Notes: a model not told the origin generated them from the letters alone. A stretch of DNA of 43,588 nt from AC-37 sp036389105 (GCA_036389105.1 DASVQK010000092.1:1-43588), one strand, 5' to 3'; shown: positions 31,816 through 39,947, numbered from the stretch's first letter. A program made the numbers and translations.

Positions 31816-33142
31816 GTGGCCACCGCGGTCGCGCTCGCGGCGCCGGCGGCTGCACCCGCCAGCAGCACCCACGACCTACGCGGCGACTGGCTCGTGTGCG
31901 GGCCGAGCGCGGTCGGGCCCTGCTCGGCGGCTGAGCAGACGTGGACGATCACGTCGATGGACCTCGCGTCGGGGCAGTTCTCGGGTCACGGCGGGGGGAC
32001 CGGGTCGAACACGCTCACCTTCTCGATGACCGGCACCGCCACCGGCGACTCGTTCGACATGAACAATTCCCACAATGAGATCAGCTACTCAGCGCACTGG
32101 ACGGGGACGATCGCCGCCGACAACGACTCGATGTCGGGGACCTGGCAGGACAGCGGGGGGCAAACCGGCAGCTGGTACGCGCAGCGCACCTCCGGGCCGC
32201 CCGGCGGAGGAGGTGACAACAGCGGAGACGGCGATGGCGATGGCATCCCCGACTCCTCAGACGCCTGCCCCGACAGGCCCGGCACCAACGCGAGCATGGT
32301 TGCCCAGACGGCGGTGGGCCCCGCCCGACGCGCAACCGCCAGATCAGCCCCCACCCGCACCTCCCTCAGAATGCACTAATCCCAAGACCCTGCTCGTCAC
32401 CTGTGCCGACCCGAGCGGCCCCGCGGGAGTGTGCGGCCCGACGGGGACGATCCTCCCGCAGTGCTACTTCACGGTGGATCTGCCGACTGTCTGCGGACCG
32501 ACTGGCACGATCCTCGTGGCCTGCGCGGGGCAGGGTCCGTACATCGTGGCGTGCGGGGGCTTCGGGACGATCCTGCCCCAGTGCACGCTGCCACCGCCGC
32601 AGCTTCCGGAGGTGTGCGGACCGCAGTCCGGCACGATCCTGCGCGCCTGCACAGGCGCGAACTCAGCTATCTCGGGAGCGCCAAGGTGCCGCCGCAGATC
32701 ACTCGTCATGCCGCCGACACCCATCTCCGAGACCTCCGGGAACGGAACGGGCCGCCGGACTACGAGAGGAAGGATGTCCCACGACTCATCACCTTGCTCG
32801 CTTACGACCCGAGGCTTGAAGGGTTCATCAATTCGCTTCGCGACGCGGTCAACGAATATCGCGCCGAGGCGCTCAAACGGGGACGGCCGCGGGGCAAACG
32901 GATCGGCCCGGCGGCGAGGAACCTGGTCCGCGCGAGCTCGACGCGGATCGTCAAGCGCTTCGAGGTGCGCCGCGGTCGACGTCACGTCCGCATCCGGATC
33001 CGTCTCTTCGCACAATGTGGTGAAGAGGCTCACACGCGCGGCGGGCAGCGGCGCCCGCTACCTGCCGGTCCGGGTGATCGTCTCCTTCGAGGCCGACCCC
33101 ATGCCGGTCGCTCGCTTCGTGGACTTTCCCCTTCGCATCCAG
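31816..33142 (+). pseudogene. Broken secreted-protein gene with TSP3-type motif and Cys-repeat region (several frameshifts)
   Basis: Coding-like segments lie in alternating frames. The first carries a signal-peptide-like AAPAAAPASS, THDLRGDWLVCGPS and a thrombospondin-3-type motif (GDGDGDGIPDSSDACPD, ending near 32285). A short piece in a second frame (GCPDGGGP) follows. A third frame (about 32340-32660) holds four Cys repeats. The first frame resumes (about 32665-33015, DVPRLITLLAYDPRLEGF), and a last switch gives YLPVRVIVSFEADPMPVARFVDF. At least three or four indels are needed. No ATG/GTG/TTG gives a full signal peptide either; GTG at 31816 starts inside the hydrophobic core. The intact gene probably encoded a calcium-binding surface protein. 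Confidence 0.6.
32432..32650 (+). repeat. Four tandem units of a Cys-bounded repeat, period 60-63 bp
   Basis: The units begin at 32432, 32492, 32552 and 32615. Each encodes CGxxGTILxxC followed by a spacer of about 9 residues (CGPTGTILPQC, CGPTGTILVAC, CGGFGTILPQC, and CGPQSGTILRAC with one extra residue). The GGxACGATCCT core is conserved in the DNA. Confidence 0.8.
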
Positions 33143-33212
33143 CGCAGTCGGTGGCCCGACCGGCGCCGCTTGGCCCGAACGGAGGCGAATCGGCGCGCCG
33201 GTCATCCCGCGC

Positions 33213-36200
33213 TCACAACCCGTCATGCTGCTCGCCAGGGTCTAGCTCGTCTAGGCCGCCGACCTGTGCACGTAGCCGGCCTAGTTGTCGCAGGCGCGCA
33301 GCACGCAGCTGGGCTGCGACTGACTCGCGCCGCGCTCCGTACTCGCGCCCACCACCGCTTCGACTCTCCGCAGTGAACATATCCACCAATAGTTCCTCGA
33401 GCTGAGAACGTAGCCCGCGATCCTCTTCGAGGACGTACGCGTGCATTGCCCACGCACGAACGACCATCGAGATGATCGGATGGTCGTGGTGCCTTTCAAA
33501 GAGGCGCCGAAGATGAGGAAGTGATCGTCCTTGATGCAGATTGAACGCAAGCAGAGTCATAAACATTTCCTGACCGCTCTCGTTCATGAAGTCTGTGTCC
33601 TTCAGCAGCGAGTCGGTAATTCCGGCAAGATGAACGGTTCCGAGCTGCCCCTGTACCCCGAGAAGCATGCTGATGACGAGCAGGAGGCGCACAACACGCT
33701 CGATGTCTGTCAGCTCAGCGTCATCAATCTCTTCTTCATGCTCACTGACGAAGTCGCGTACCGCCACCACAGCTCCTGCATCTGATCCGAGCGCGCCAAG
33801 AACGCTCCACCCTCGAATGGCTTCCCTGAGGGCCCGGGACTTCAGATCAATATTGTCGACAAGTTCGGAGGACCTTAGGACCCAGGTTTGCAGGCTGACT
33901 GCCTCCGCAAGCCGGGCGACTGCACTATCCAAAGTCGGATCACTTGGTAGCTCGACATCGAGCTGTTCATCAATGAGCGCATCGAGACGCTCCTCCTCCG
34001 TCTGCGGGTCCACAGGCTCAGGCTCTGGTCCTTCGTCCTCCAAAGCTTCTTCTGCCGACGCAAAGACGCGCGCCCAGCCTTCCTCGCCCTTGAGCGACTC
34101 GAATGTGGCCGCGACATCTGTGAACTCCCCTTCCTGAAGTATCTCTGACAAGGTTTGGGTGGAGGCTTCGAGCAGCTCGTCGCTGCTCCGCACGAGCGCG
34201 GCCGCGTGGGAAATCGCGTCGACGTGCATTAAGGGACGTCGAAGGATCTCAATCCGGAACTCCGGGTCCTCGAGCATCCACTTCGCCGTAAAGAGCGACG
34301 CCAACGCCGGCTGTCTAAACCCAACTGTTCCCTCGTCATGTTGTATGAGAATGCTACGGGCAATCAAACTATCGAGCACCTGCCCGGGCGACAGCCGCGG
34401 CCCCCATCCTTTCGACTTGAACCAACCTAACAAGTATTCCTCAGCGTCCAAGCGACTAACCGATGTGACGCCCCGTCTAACCAAGTACTGGGCAAAGGAG
34501 CCCAGAAGATACTCACGCCGCCGATAGTCCATCGCCAGTTGCTCGCGGTCCGCGATGTCATCACGGCCAAGCAGAAGGCTTACATAGGACTCTAATAGGC
34601 TGCTCGCGTTGCCTGATTGAAGGTCCTCTGGGTTCACTGACACCATCACGGCGACAAGCGCGGCTAGGATGAACGGCGTGCGCGGAAGGTCTTGGGCGCG
34701 GACGATCCCAACGATTCGATCGACGAGCAATTGGGAACCCGGCCCTGCGATGTTGCGTACGAGGGCGCGGATCTCCTTCCGACCGAACGGGGCAAGGAAC
34801 ACACTTGTACACGTGAGCTCCTCGCGGCTTAGCGTCGCAAGAACTGCATCGTGTTCTTGTTCGCGACATGCGAGTACCCACTTATGTTGAGGATGGGCTT
34901 TGATGTAAGCCGCGAGTATGGCGAGCCCCCGGCCGACGGGAGCGACGTCATCCACGCCGATGAGAAGCGCTGGCACGTCACCCCGTTGCGCATCCCAGCC
35001 AACCATCCGCGCGCCGCGGTTGATTGCGGCGTCGATCCCTCGAGTCGAGAACCGCTGCTCATACGGCACAAATACTGGGAGCAGACCAGGATCGCGCTTG
35101 TAGCGTTGGTCGAGTAACCACAGCACGCCCGTTGTCAAGCCGCTCTCCGAGTCGCCTCCGAGTAGAACGACCTCGGCGTCGTCCCATTCCGGATTCCAGG
35201 GCTCTACCGCGTCCGCGCGCAGATCGTCTTCGACTTGCTTCGCCGCTAGCGCGTCTCTATAGGGCAGGGGCAACAGACGAGGAGGCACCACGCGATCGTC
35301 GAGGAACACCTGCTCCGTGAGTCCTTCGCGAATCGCGACGGGGCTAATCTGTGGTGCGAGATCAGCTAGGCCTGTCCGGACGACATTGAATGGGGGATGA
35401 GCAACAGTGAGGAGCAGCCCTACCGCCGGAAAGTCAAACCGGCCGTCCTCAGCGATGTGAGTTGCCGCATCGAACTCACCACGATCGACCCACCAGCTTC
35501 GCACGGAGACGGTTGTTGCGTGAGACGGTATCTCCACGTCAACTAAGGAATACGAATTCGGGTAGGTTGCGTGCTCGTAGAGACAGCCAGCGCGCGAATA
35601 GACGGTACCTGCTCGGCGACGGATCTCGAGTGAGGCCGCCGGGTGGTGCTCATGCCCAGATAAGTAGACATAGTTGCCGCCGTCAAGCTCGCGTTGACAT
35701 GCAGCTTCATCGAACGCGACAACCCAGTTGAGGGGGTGGTGACTCACTATAAGTTGAAGATCACACTCCTTGATCCCCTTCAGCGCTTCTACAATCTGAT
35801 ATTCCGAAATCAGCAGTCGACGCTCATCCCTTCCCTCGTGGGACCGCCACGCCGAATTGAGAGCGGCAATGCCAACCGTGTCCTCACCACGGTCGACCTT
35901 GTGGACACGCGCGAGCCGACCTTCAATCGCCACATCACACTCGTCGTACACTATCTCGTGGTAGTCGTACCAGTTGGTCAGGCGGGCATGAAGTGAAGCC
36001 TGTGACTCCTGATCCTGCAGAAGCCGAGTTACAGCCGCCTCATTCGTCAAAATCTGCGCTAAGCCGACATCCTCGAACTGATTGATGCCCGGCCAGTGGA
36101 CATCATGGTTACCGGGCACCATGACTAGCGCGTGGGCAGACAACGCTAGGGCGTCCAACAACGGGTCTATCAGAAGACTATGGCCGAGCAGGAGGTCTTC

Positions 36201-36362
36201 AGGTGTACCTGAGTGCGCGAGATCACCACTAAACACAATGAGGTCAATGGGGTGCTCCGCGTGCTGCTTCGCAACATCGGTCAAAAAGGCCGTAACCAAG
36301 CGCCCCTGGCCAAAATCTTCGTGTGCCGACGCATGAAGATCCGAGATATGGAGAATGCGCAT
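33213..36362 (-). CDS. Metallophosphoesterase fused to a STAND/NACHT-like NTPase, putative defence protein
   Basis: The product has 1049 residues from ATG. The N-terminal calcineurin-like phosphoesterase is complete: SDLH (7-10), SGDLAH (45-50), GNHD (84-87), SHHP (207-210) and GHEHH (236-240), which supply all metal ligands. After a linker, residues about 390-640 resemble NACHT/STAND modules. There is a Walker-A-like GGDSESGLTT (402-411, with Leu where the Lys should be), Walker B LLIGVDD (466-472), a sensor-like VLACRE (496-501), and helical arms (RTPFILAALVAVM). An acidic patch (about 775-800) precedes a helical C-terminus that may be the sensor. Hand counts gave 32 G/C in 60 bases at both 33721-33780 and 36001-36060, well below the neighbours, which supports horizontal transfer. 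No partner gene adjoins. Confidence 0.82.
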   Translation of the reverse strand: MRILHISDLHASAHEDFGQGRLVTAFLTDVAKQHAEHPIDLIVFSGDLAHSGTPEDLLLGHSLLIDPLLDALALSAHALVMVPGNHDVHWPGINQFEDVGLAQILTNEAAVTRLLQDQESQASLHARLTNWYDYHEIVYDECDVAIEGRLARVHKVDRGEDTVGIAALNSAWRSHEGRDERRLLISEYQIVEALKGIKECDLQLIVSHHPLNWVVAFDEAACQRELDGGNYVYLSGHEHHPAASLEIRRRAGTVYSRAGCLYEHATYPNSYSLVDVEIPSHATTVSVRSWWVDRGEFDAATHIAEDGRFDFPAVGLLLTVAHPPFNVVRTGLADLAPQISPVAIREGLTEQVFLDDRVVPPRLLPLPYRDALAAKQVEDDLRADAVEPWNPEWDDAEVVLLGGDSESGLTTGVLWLLDQRYKRDPGLLPVFVPYEQRFSTRGIDAAINRGARMVGWDAQRGDVPALLIGVDDVAPVGRGLAILAAYIKAHPQHKWVLACREQEHDAVLATLSREELTCTSVFLAPFGRKEIRALVRNIAGPGSQLLVDRIVGIVRAQDLPRTPFILAALVAVMVSVNPEDLQSGNASSLLESYVSLLLGRDDIADREQLAMDYRRREYLLGSFAQYLVRRGVTSVSRLDAEEYLLGWFKSKGWGPRLSPGQVLDSLIARSILIQHDEGTVGFRQPALASLFTAKWMLEDPEFRIEILRRPLMHVDAISHAAALVRSSDELLEASTQTLSEILQEGEFTDVAATFESLKGEEGWARVFASAEEALEDEGPEPEPVDPQTEEERLDALIDEQLDVELPSDPTLDSAVARLAEAVSLQTWVLRSSELVDNIDLKSRALREAIRGWSVLGALGSDAGAVVAVRDFVSEHEEEIDDAELTDIERVVRLLLVISMLLGVQGQLGTVHLAGITDSLLKDTDFMNESGQEMFMTLLAFNLHQGRSLPHLRRLFERHHDHPIISMVVRAWAMHAYVLEEDRGLRSQLEELLVDMFTAESRSGGGREYGARRESVAAQLRAARLRQLGRLRAQVGGLDELDPGEQHDGL

Positions 36363-36745
36363 CGATTAGTCCAAAGCCTATTTCAAGACGACCACGCGCC
36401 GGTGAGTGACGACGGTCGCGCAGGGCTCATTATGCACTTTGTCGGGCTAGAGCGCTGAGGTCGCGCTTTTCGGGATGCGTCCTAGGCGTAAGACAAGGCG
36501 GCTCAGTGACCTAACAGTTCTCGCTACCGGCGCTGAGTCGACTAGGCAGCCGACATCCGCAGACTTCGGATCGTGCGCCTGCGCTCCGCTCACACGATTG
36601 CGATGCGCTCCGTGCGCGTGGTGTCGCACCTGGGTGGCCTTGGAGCCGCGACGGCCGCGCCAGGTGGAGCACGCGCGATTACCGCCACGGATCTAGCCGA
36701 GCTCCTTGGAGTCAGAAGCGGACGTTTGGCGCTTCGATCTCGTAG
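36363..36745. other. Region between the STAND gene and tRNA-Ser, no gene recognised
   Basis: No integrase or protein-coding pattern is seen. One plus-strand frame runs on into the tRNA (ending GIRTLEAG), a common artefact of reading tRNA-Ser or tRNA-Leu backwards. The segment next to the STAND gene shares its lower G+C; the part nearer the tRNA is G+C-rich. Confidence 0.5.
36627..36666 (-). terminator. Hairpin downstream of tRNA-Ser
   Basis: CACCTGG / CCAGGTG arms (7 bp) with an inner GGCC/GGCC pairing lie about 80 bases past the 3' end of the tRNA on the minus strand. It is a plausible terminator without a T-tract. Confidence 0.35.
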
Positions 36746-36835
36746 CGGAGAGGGAGGGATTCGAACCCTCGAGGCAGGTTAACCCCGCCCACGCGATTTC
36801 CAGTCGCGCTCCTTAAGCCACTCGGACACCTCTCC
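36746..36835 (-). tRNA. tRNA-Ser (anticodon GGA)
   Basis: This is a 90-base class II tRNA. The acceptor stem is GGAGAGG / CCTCTCC with discriminator G. The anticodon stem is CGCGA / TCGCG with loop CTGGAAA, giving GGA, which reads UCC and UCU. The variable arm is long, and the T-arm is GAGGG-TTCGAAT-CCCTC. The CCA end is not encoded. The 3' end faces the accessory gene at 33213-36362, the usual side for integrated elements. Confidence 0.95.
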
Positions 36836-36880
36836 GTGCCGCGAAAAGCGTAGCCCGAGCGGGTGACCACCCCGCCGGCC

Positions 36881-37542
36881 TCAGCCCGCCTCGTCGTACT
36901 CGTCGTGCAGCTTCCACCAATGGTAGGGCGGAGTCTGCGGGTAGCCCTCCGGCGAGTCCTCCCACTCCTCCTGGCGCCCCAGGGCGGTCAGGTCGAGGTA
37001 GTTCCAGGTGCCCCCCATTGCCTCGTCGCCGCGACTGTCGACGAAGTAGGTGCGGAAGATGCCGCGGTCGTCGCGGAAGAAGGCGTTGGTGCCGTGCCAC
37101 TCGGCGACGCCGAAGTCGGCGTCGAAGTCGTCCGTGATCGTGTACCACGGCATGTCCCAGCCCATTCGCGCCTTCCAGCGCTCGATGTCCGGCTGGGGGG
37201 CGCGCGAGACGAACGCGAGGGTCGCGTCGCGAGCGTTGAGGTGAGCCAGGTGGGCCACCTGGTCGGCCAGGAACGAGCAGCCCCCGCAGCCGCGCTCCGG
37301 CCAGCCGGACACCCCGGGCTCGTAGAAGAAGCGGTAGACGATCAGCTGCCGGCGCCCCTCGAAGAGGTCGCCCAGGCTCGCCTTCCCGTCCGGGCCCTCG
37401 AACGCGTACTCCTTCTCCATGGCCATCCACGGAAAGCGGCGGCGGCTGCGCCGCAAGCGCGGGTCAGCTCCTTCTCCTTCACGAGCATCTCCTCGTGCGC
37501 GGAGTCCCATCCCTCGCGGGAGACGATCGGCGGTGTGTTCAT
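36881..37542 (-). pseudogene. DUF899 (thioredoxin-like) gene with a frameshift near the N-terminus
   Basis: A proper start exists at ATG 37542 with SD AAGGAGG, giving NTPPIVSREGW and LVKEKELTRA. Then the frame is lost in a G/C-only stretch near 37440-37460. The rest (FPWMAMEKEYAFEG, RFFYEPGVSGWPERGCGGCSF, HLAHLNARDATLAFVSRAPQ, EWHGTNAFFRD, LGRQEEWEDSPEGYPQTPP) continues in another frame to 36881 and is fully typical of DUF899. Compared with the family spacing I recall, roughly 7 to 10 bases are missing at the junction. It may be a true mutation or an assembly error in low-complexity sequence. The function of DUF899 is unknown; the fold is thioredoxin-like. Confidence 0.8.
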
Positions 37543-37637
37543 CTGGGCGTGTCCTCCTTCGCGAATGCTCGGCCGGCTGACGATTTCGAGCCTACGCGCA
37601 GTGAAGCGAACTCGCCGCTCGCCCGGTTCGCCGACCC

Positions 37638-38213
37638 CTACAGCCCCAGCCCCCTCACCCCGCGCTCGCCCCAGCCGATGTGGTGCGCCACCTCGTGCCG
37701 CAGCGTGCGCTGCACCTGCGCGCGCAGCAGGGCCGGGTCGTGGCCGAAGTCGCGCTCCAGCGTGTCCTGGTAGAGCACGATCCGGTGCTCGTAGTCGCCG
37801 CGCGTGAACGGGCCGCCGAAGTGGTGCCCGTAAGCGCGGAGCTCGCGCCCGAGGTGCGACACGACCACCGGCACCGTCTCCAGCAGCTGCTGGAACTCGG
37901 ACGGCAGGGCGTCGATCTCCTCCGCCACCATCACGTCGAACTCGGTCGGCTCGCGCTCTGGCGGCGGCCGGCGCGACAGCTCCTCGCTCCGGCGCACCAG
38001 GCGCTCCACCTCGGCCTCCGGCATCGCGTCGCGCCCGATCAGGGACACGGTGGCCCACGCCCCCAGCAGGATCAGCGCCGTGGCGGCCACCACGATCGCC
38101 AGCAGCCCGCCCGCCCCCGACAGCGACGGCGGGTTGATCAGGAGGAGCAGCGTGCCGACCGTGAAGGCGGCGATCGCCGCCGCGCGGAGGATCGGCCGGA
38201 GCTGGTCGAGCAT
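37638..38213 (-). CDS. Membrane-anchored zincin-type metallopeptidase family protein
   Basis: The product has 191 residues. Two N-terminal membrane helices (about residues 9-27 and 33-58) are followed by a cytosolic or external domain with the zinc motif HEVAHHIGWGERG near the C-terminus (about residues 173-185). This is the HExxHHxG signature of the small metallopeptidase family related to Pfam Zincin_1. Other family patterns are DVMVAEEIDALPSEF and YEHRIVLYQDTLER. It is probably a membrane-tethered peptidase of unknown substrate. It is likely to be leaderless, with TAGCCT 8 bases before the ATG. Confidence 0.87.
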   Translation of the reverse strand: MLDQLRPILRAAAIAAFTVGTLLLLINPPSLSGAGGLLAIVVAATALILLGAWATVSLIGRDAMPEAEVERLVRRSEELSRRPPPEREPTEFDVMVAEEIDALPSEFQQLLETVPVVVSHLGRELRAYGHHFGGPFTRGDYEHRIVLYQDTLERDFGHDPALLRAQVQRTLRHEVAHHIGWGERGVRGLGL

Positions 38214-38221
38214 CTCCCTGC

Positions 38222-38227
38222 AGGCTA
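38222..38227 (-). promoter_or_regulatory. Putative -10 box (TAGCCT) for the zincin gene
   Basis: It lies 8 bases upstream of the ATG at 38213. A GGGAG directly touches the ATG and is too close to act as a ribosome-binding site. Confidence 0.45.
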
Positions 38228-38315
38228 CGCTGCGACCCGTTTTGGCCCACCGGGCGCTCGGGTACGACTTGAAGTAGCCCCCGCCCGACTTCCGAACGAA
38301 CTGGAGACCGTCCCG

Positions 38316-38690
38316 ATGCGCAAGCTCATCCTCCTGATCCTGGCCGGCGCCGCCGCCGCGTACTACGCGCGCAGCCGCGGCCAGGACTCCGCGCCCGCCA
38401 GCGACTGGACCGCCACCGCCACCGCCACCCCCTCACCCCCGCCGGCCGGCGAGGCCGTCGCTCCCGAGACCGCGGAAACCGCGGAGAGCGACGCGGTAGT
38501 GATGCCCGACACCTCCGCCGACGACCCGCTGGTGCGGGAGCAGGAGAACGCCGCGCGCGCCGCGGCGGGCGCGATCGGCGGCGAGGCCGACAGCGTGTCC
38601 GCCGAGGCGGACCCGGAGATGCGCCCGGTCGTGGAGGGCTCCGGCGACTCCGAGGAGACCTTCGAGACCACCGAGGACCAGGGGCGCTAG
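38316..38690 (+). CDS. Small acidic protein with N-terminal membrane anchor, unknown function
   Basis: The product has 124 residues from ATG. The start MRKLILLILAGAAAAYYA is a single membrane anchor or uncleaved signal. The rest is disordered and rich in Ala, Glu, Asp, Thr and Pro (SPPPAGEAVAPETAETAES, ETFETTEDQGR). No family was recognised. It lies 3 bases before the next small membrane protein gene and probably forms an operon with it and perhaps the DUF72 gene. Confidence 0.65.
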   Translation: MRKLILLILAGAAAAYYARSRGQDSAPASDWTATATATPSPPPAGEAVAPETAETAESDAVVMPDTSADDPLVREQENAARAAAGAIGGEADSVSAEADPEMRPVVEGSGDSEETFETTEDQGR

Positions 38691-38693
38691 CCG

Positions 38694-38930
38694 ATGGGGA
38701 TCGCCGTCGCGATACTCGCCCTGCTGCTGGTCGGCGCGCTGGTGGGCACCGCGCTGAACTTCGGCAGCCTGTTCCTCGGCATCCCGCTCGTGTTCCTGTT
38801 CATCGGCGCGCTGATCGGCAAGGAGCAGATGGAACGGCAGCAGAAGATCCTCCGGATGAAGCGCTTCCGCCGCGAGTCGCGCACCCAGAAGGTCGACTTC
38901 GACCCGGTGGACAAGCGGACGCTGGTCTGA
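38694..38930 (+). CDS. Small two-helix membrane protein, unknown function
   Basis: The product has 78 residues from ATG. Two hydrophobic helices (IAVAILALLLVGALVGTAL, SLFLGIPLVFLFIGALIG) precede a basic cytoplasmic tail (RQQKILRMKRFRRES). No family was recognised; it resembles small actinobacterial membrane proteins of the DUF6479/holin-like size class only by layout. Confidence 0.65.
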   Translation: MGIAVAILALLLVGALVGTALNFGSLFLGIPLVFLFIGALIGKEQMERQQKILRMKRFRRESRTQKVDFDPVDKRTLV

Positions 38931-38958
38931 CCCCGGCCCGCGCTGGGCGAGAACCCAC

Positions 38959-39687
38959 GTGAAGCCCGTCCACATCGGCTGCTCGGGCTGGAACTACAAG
39001 GACTGGCGCGGCACCGTCTACCCGAAGGGCGTGCCCGCGAGCCGCTGGCTCGAGCACTACGCGACGATGTTCGACACGGTGGAGGTCAACTCAACCTTCT
39101 ACCGGCTGGCCTCCCGCGACGCGGTGGCCAGGTGGGTCGAGCAGACGCCGCCGGACTTCTGCTTCACGCTCAAGGCCAGCCGCTACCTGACGCACATCAA
39201 GCGCCTGACCAACCTCGGCCAGGGCGTCGAGCGCTTCTACGAGCGGATCGAGCCGCTGGTGGACACGCCCAAGCTCGGGCCGCTCCTCTGGCAGCTCCCC
39301 GAGAACTTCCACCGCGACGACGACCGGCTGGCCGCCGCGCTCGCGGCCCTGCCCGCGGGGCGCCACTGCTTCGAGTTCCGTCACAAGAGCTGGTTCGCGC
39401 CCGACGTCTACGAGCTCCTGCGCGAGCATGGCGCGGCGCTCGTGATCGGCGACCACCCGGAGCGACCGTTCCAGAGCTACGAGATGACCGCCGACTGGAC
39501 GTTCGTGCGCTTCCACTGGGGCGCCCGCGGCAGGCGCGGCAACTACTCGGAGACCGAGCTCGAGGAGTGGCGGAAGCGACTCGCGGGCTGGCGCGAGCGG
39601 GTGGAGGTCTTCGCCTACTTCAACAACGACTGGGAGGGCTTCGCCGTGAAGAACGGCCTGTGGCTCAAGCGGGGGCTGGAATCGTGA
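38959..39687 (+). CDS. DUF72 (YecE-type) TIM-barrel protein
   Basis: The product has 242 residues from GTG. Family motifs are clear: HIGCSGWNYKDWRGTVYP, DTVEVNSTFYRL, FTLKASRYLTHIKRL, LGPLLWQLPENFH and YFNNDWEGFAVKNG. DUF72 proteins have a TIM-barrel fold with a conserved acidic/aromatic pocket; their reaction is not established, though links to nucleotide metabolism have been suggested. All the motif residues look intact. Confidence 0.93.
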   Translation: MKPVHIGCSGWNYKDWRGTVYPKGVPASRWLEHYATMFDTVEVNSTFYRLASRDAVARWVEQTPPDFCFTLKASRYLTHIKRLTNLGQGVERFYERIEPLVDTPKLGPLLWQLPENFHRDDDRLAAALAALPAGRHCFEFRHKSWFAPDVYELLREHGAALVIGDHPERPFQSYEMTADWTFVRFHWGARGRRGNYSETELEEWRKRLAGWRERVEVFAYFNNDWEGFAVKNGLWLKRGLES

Positions 39688-39705
39688 CGCCCGCGCGCGG
39701 GCGCG

Positions 39706-39900
39706 TCACTCGCCGGCGTTCTTCGGATTGCCCGTTGCCTGGTCCTCGCCGTCCTGAGCGTCGCCGCCCTGGCCCTCCTCGCCCGGCGTGCCGGCCTGCT
39801 CCCTGGCGTCCTCGTCCGACGCGCCCTGGCCCTCGTCCGCGGGCGAGCGGTCCGACGGGTCGTCGCCCGCGCCCTGGCCCGATCCCTCGCCGTCGATCAT
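39706..39900 (-). CDS. Small acidic, disordered protein (hypothetical)
   Basis: The product has 64 residues made almost only of Gly, Asp, Glu, Gln, Ser and Ala (DGEGSGQGAGDDPSD, EEGQGGDAQDGEDQ). No fold is expected. It is supported by a TAAGCT box 6 bases before the ATG, the same layout as the leaderless genes nearby. It could be a stress- or hydration-type small protein. Confidence is limited by low complexity. Confidence 0.45.
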   Translation of the reverse strand: MIDGEGSGQGAGDDPSDRSPADEGQGASDEDAREQAGTPGEEGQGGDAQDGEDQATGNPKNAGE

Positions 39901-39906
39901 TCGCGG

Positions 39907-39912
39907 AGCTTA
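39907..39912 (-). promoter_or_regulatory. Putative -10 box (TAAGCT) for the small acidic protein
   Basis: It lies 6 bases before the ATG at 39900 on the minus strand, divergent from the box at 39948. Confidence 0.4.
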
Positions 39913-39947
39913 ACGGGGCGCCGGGCGTGCCCGCCGAACGTCCCGGA

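Noticed and set aside
32432..32650. 60-bp periodic repeats considered as a CRISPR array
   Set aside because: The repeats encode a periodic protein motif, the units are only partly similar in DNA, spacers are too short and similar, and no cas gene is near.
32464..33033. Minus-strand open frame of 189 codons opposite the Cys-repeat gene
   Set aside because: It mirrors the repeat region (recurring RIVP), has no promoter or SD, and the plus strand has the better coding signal.
36573..36782. Plus-strand open frame ending in GIRTLEAG
   Set aside because: Its end is tRNA-Ser read on the wrong strand, a well-known false protein; the rest has no protein-like pattern.
36363..36835. Attachment-site duplication of the tRNA-Ser 3' end
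   Set aside because: I looked for a second copy of the T-arm and acceptor sequence on the left side of the STAND gene and found none by eye.
36881..37510. DUF899 open frame read from the ATG at 37510
   Set aside because: Its first 30 residues are an off-frame reading of the true N-terminus; the real start is at 37542 in another frame with an AAGGAGG SD.
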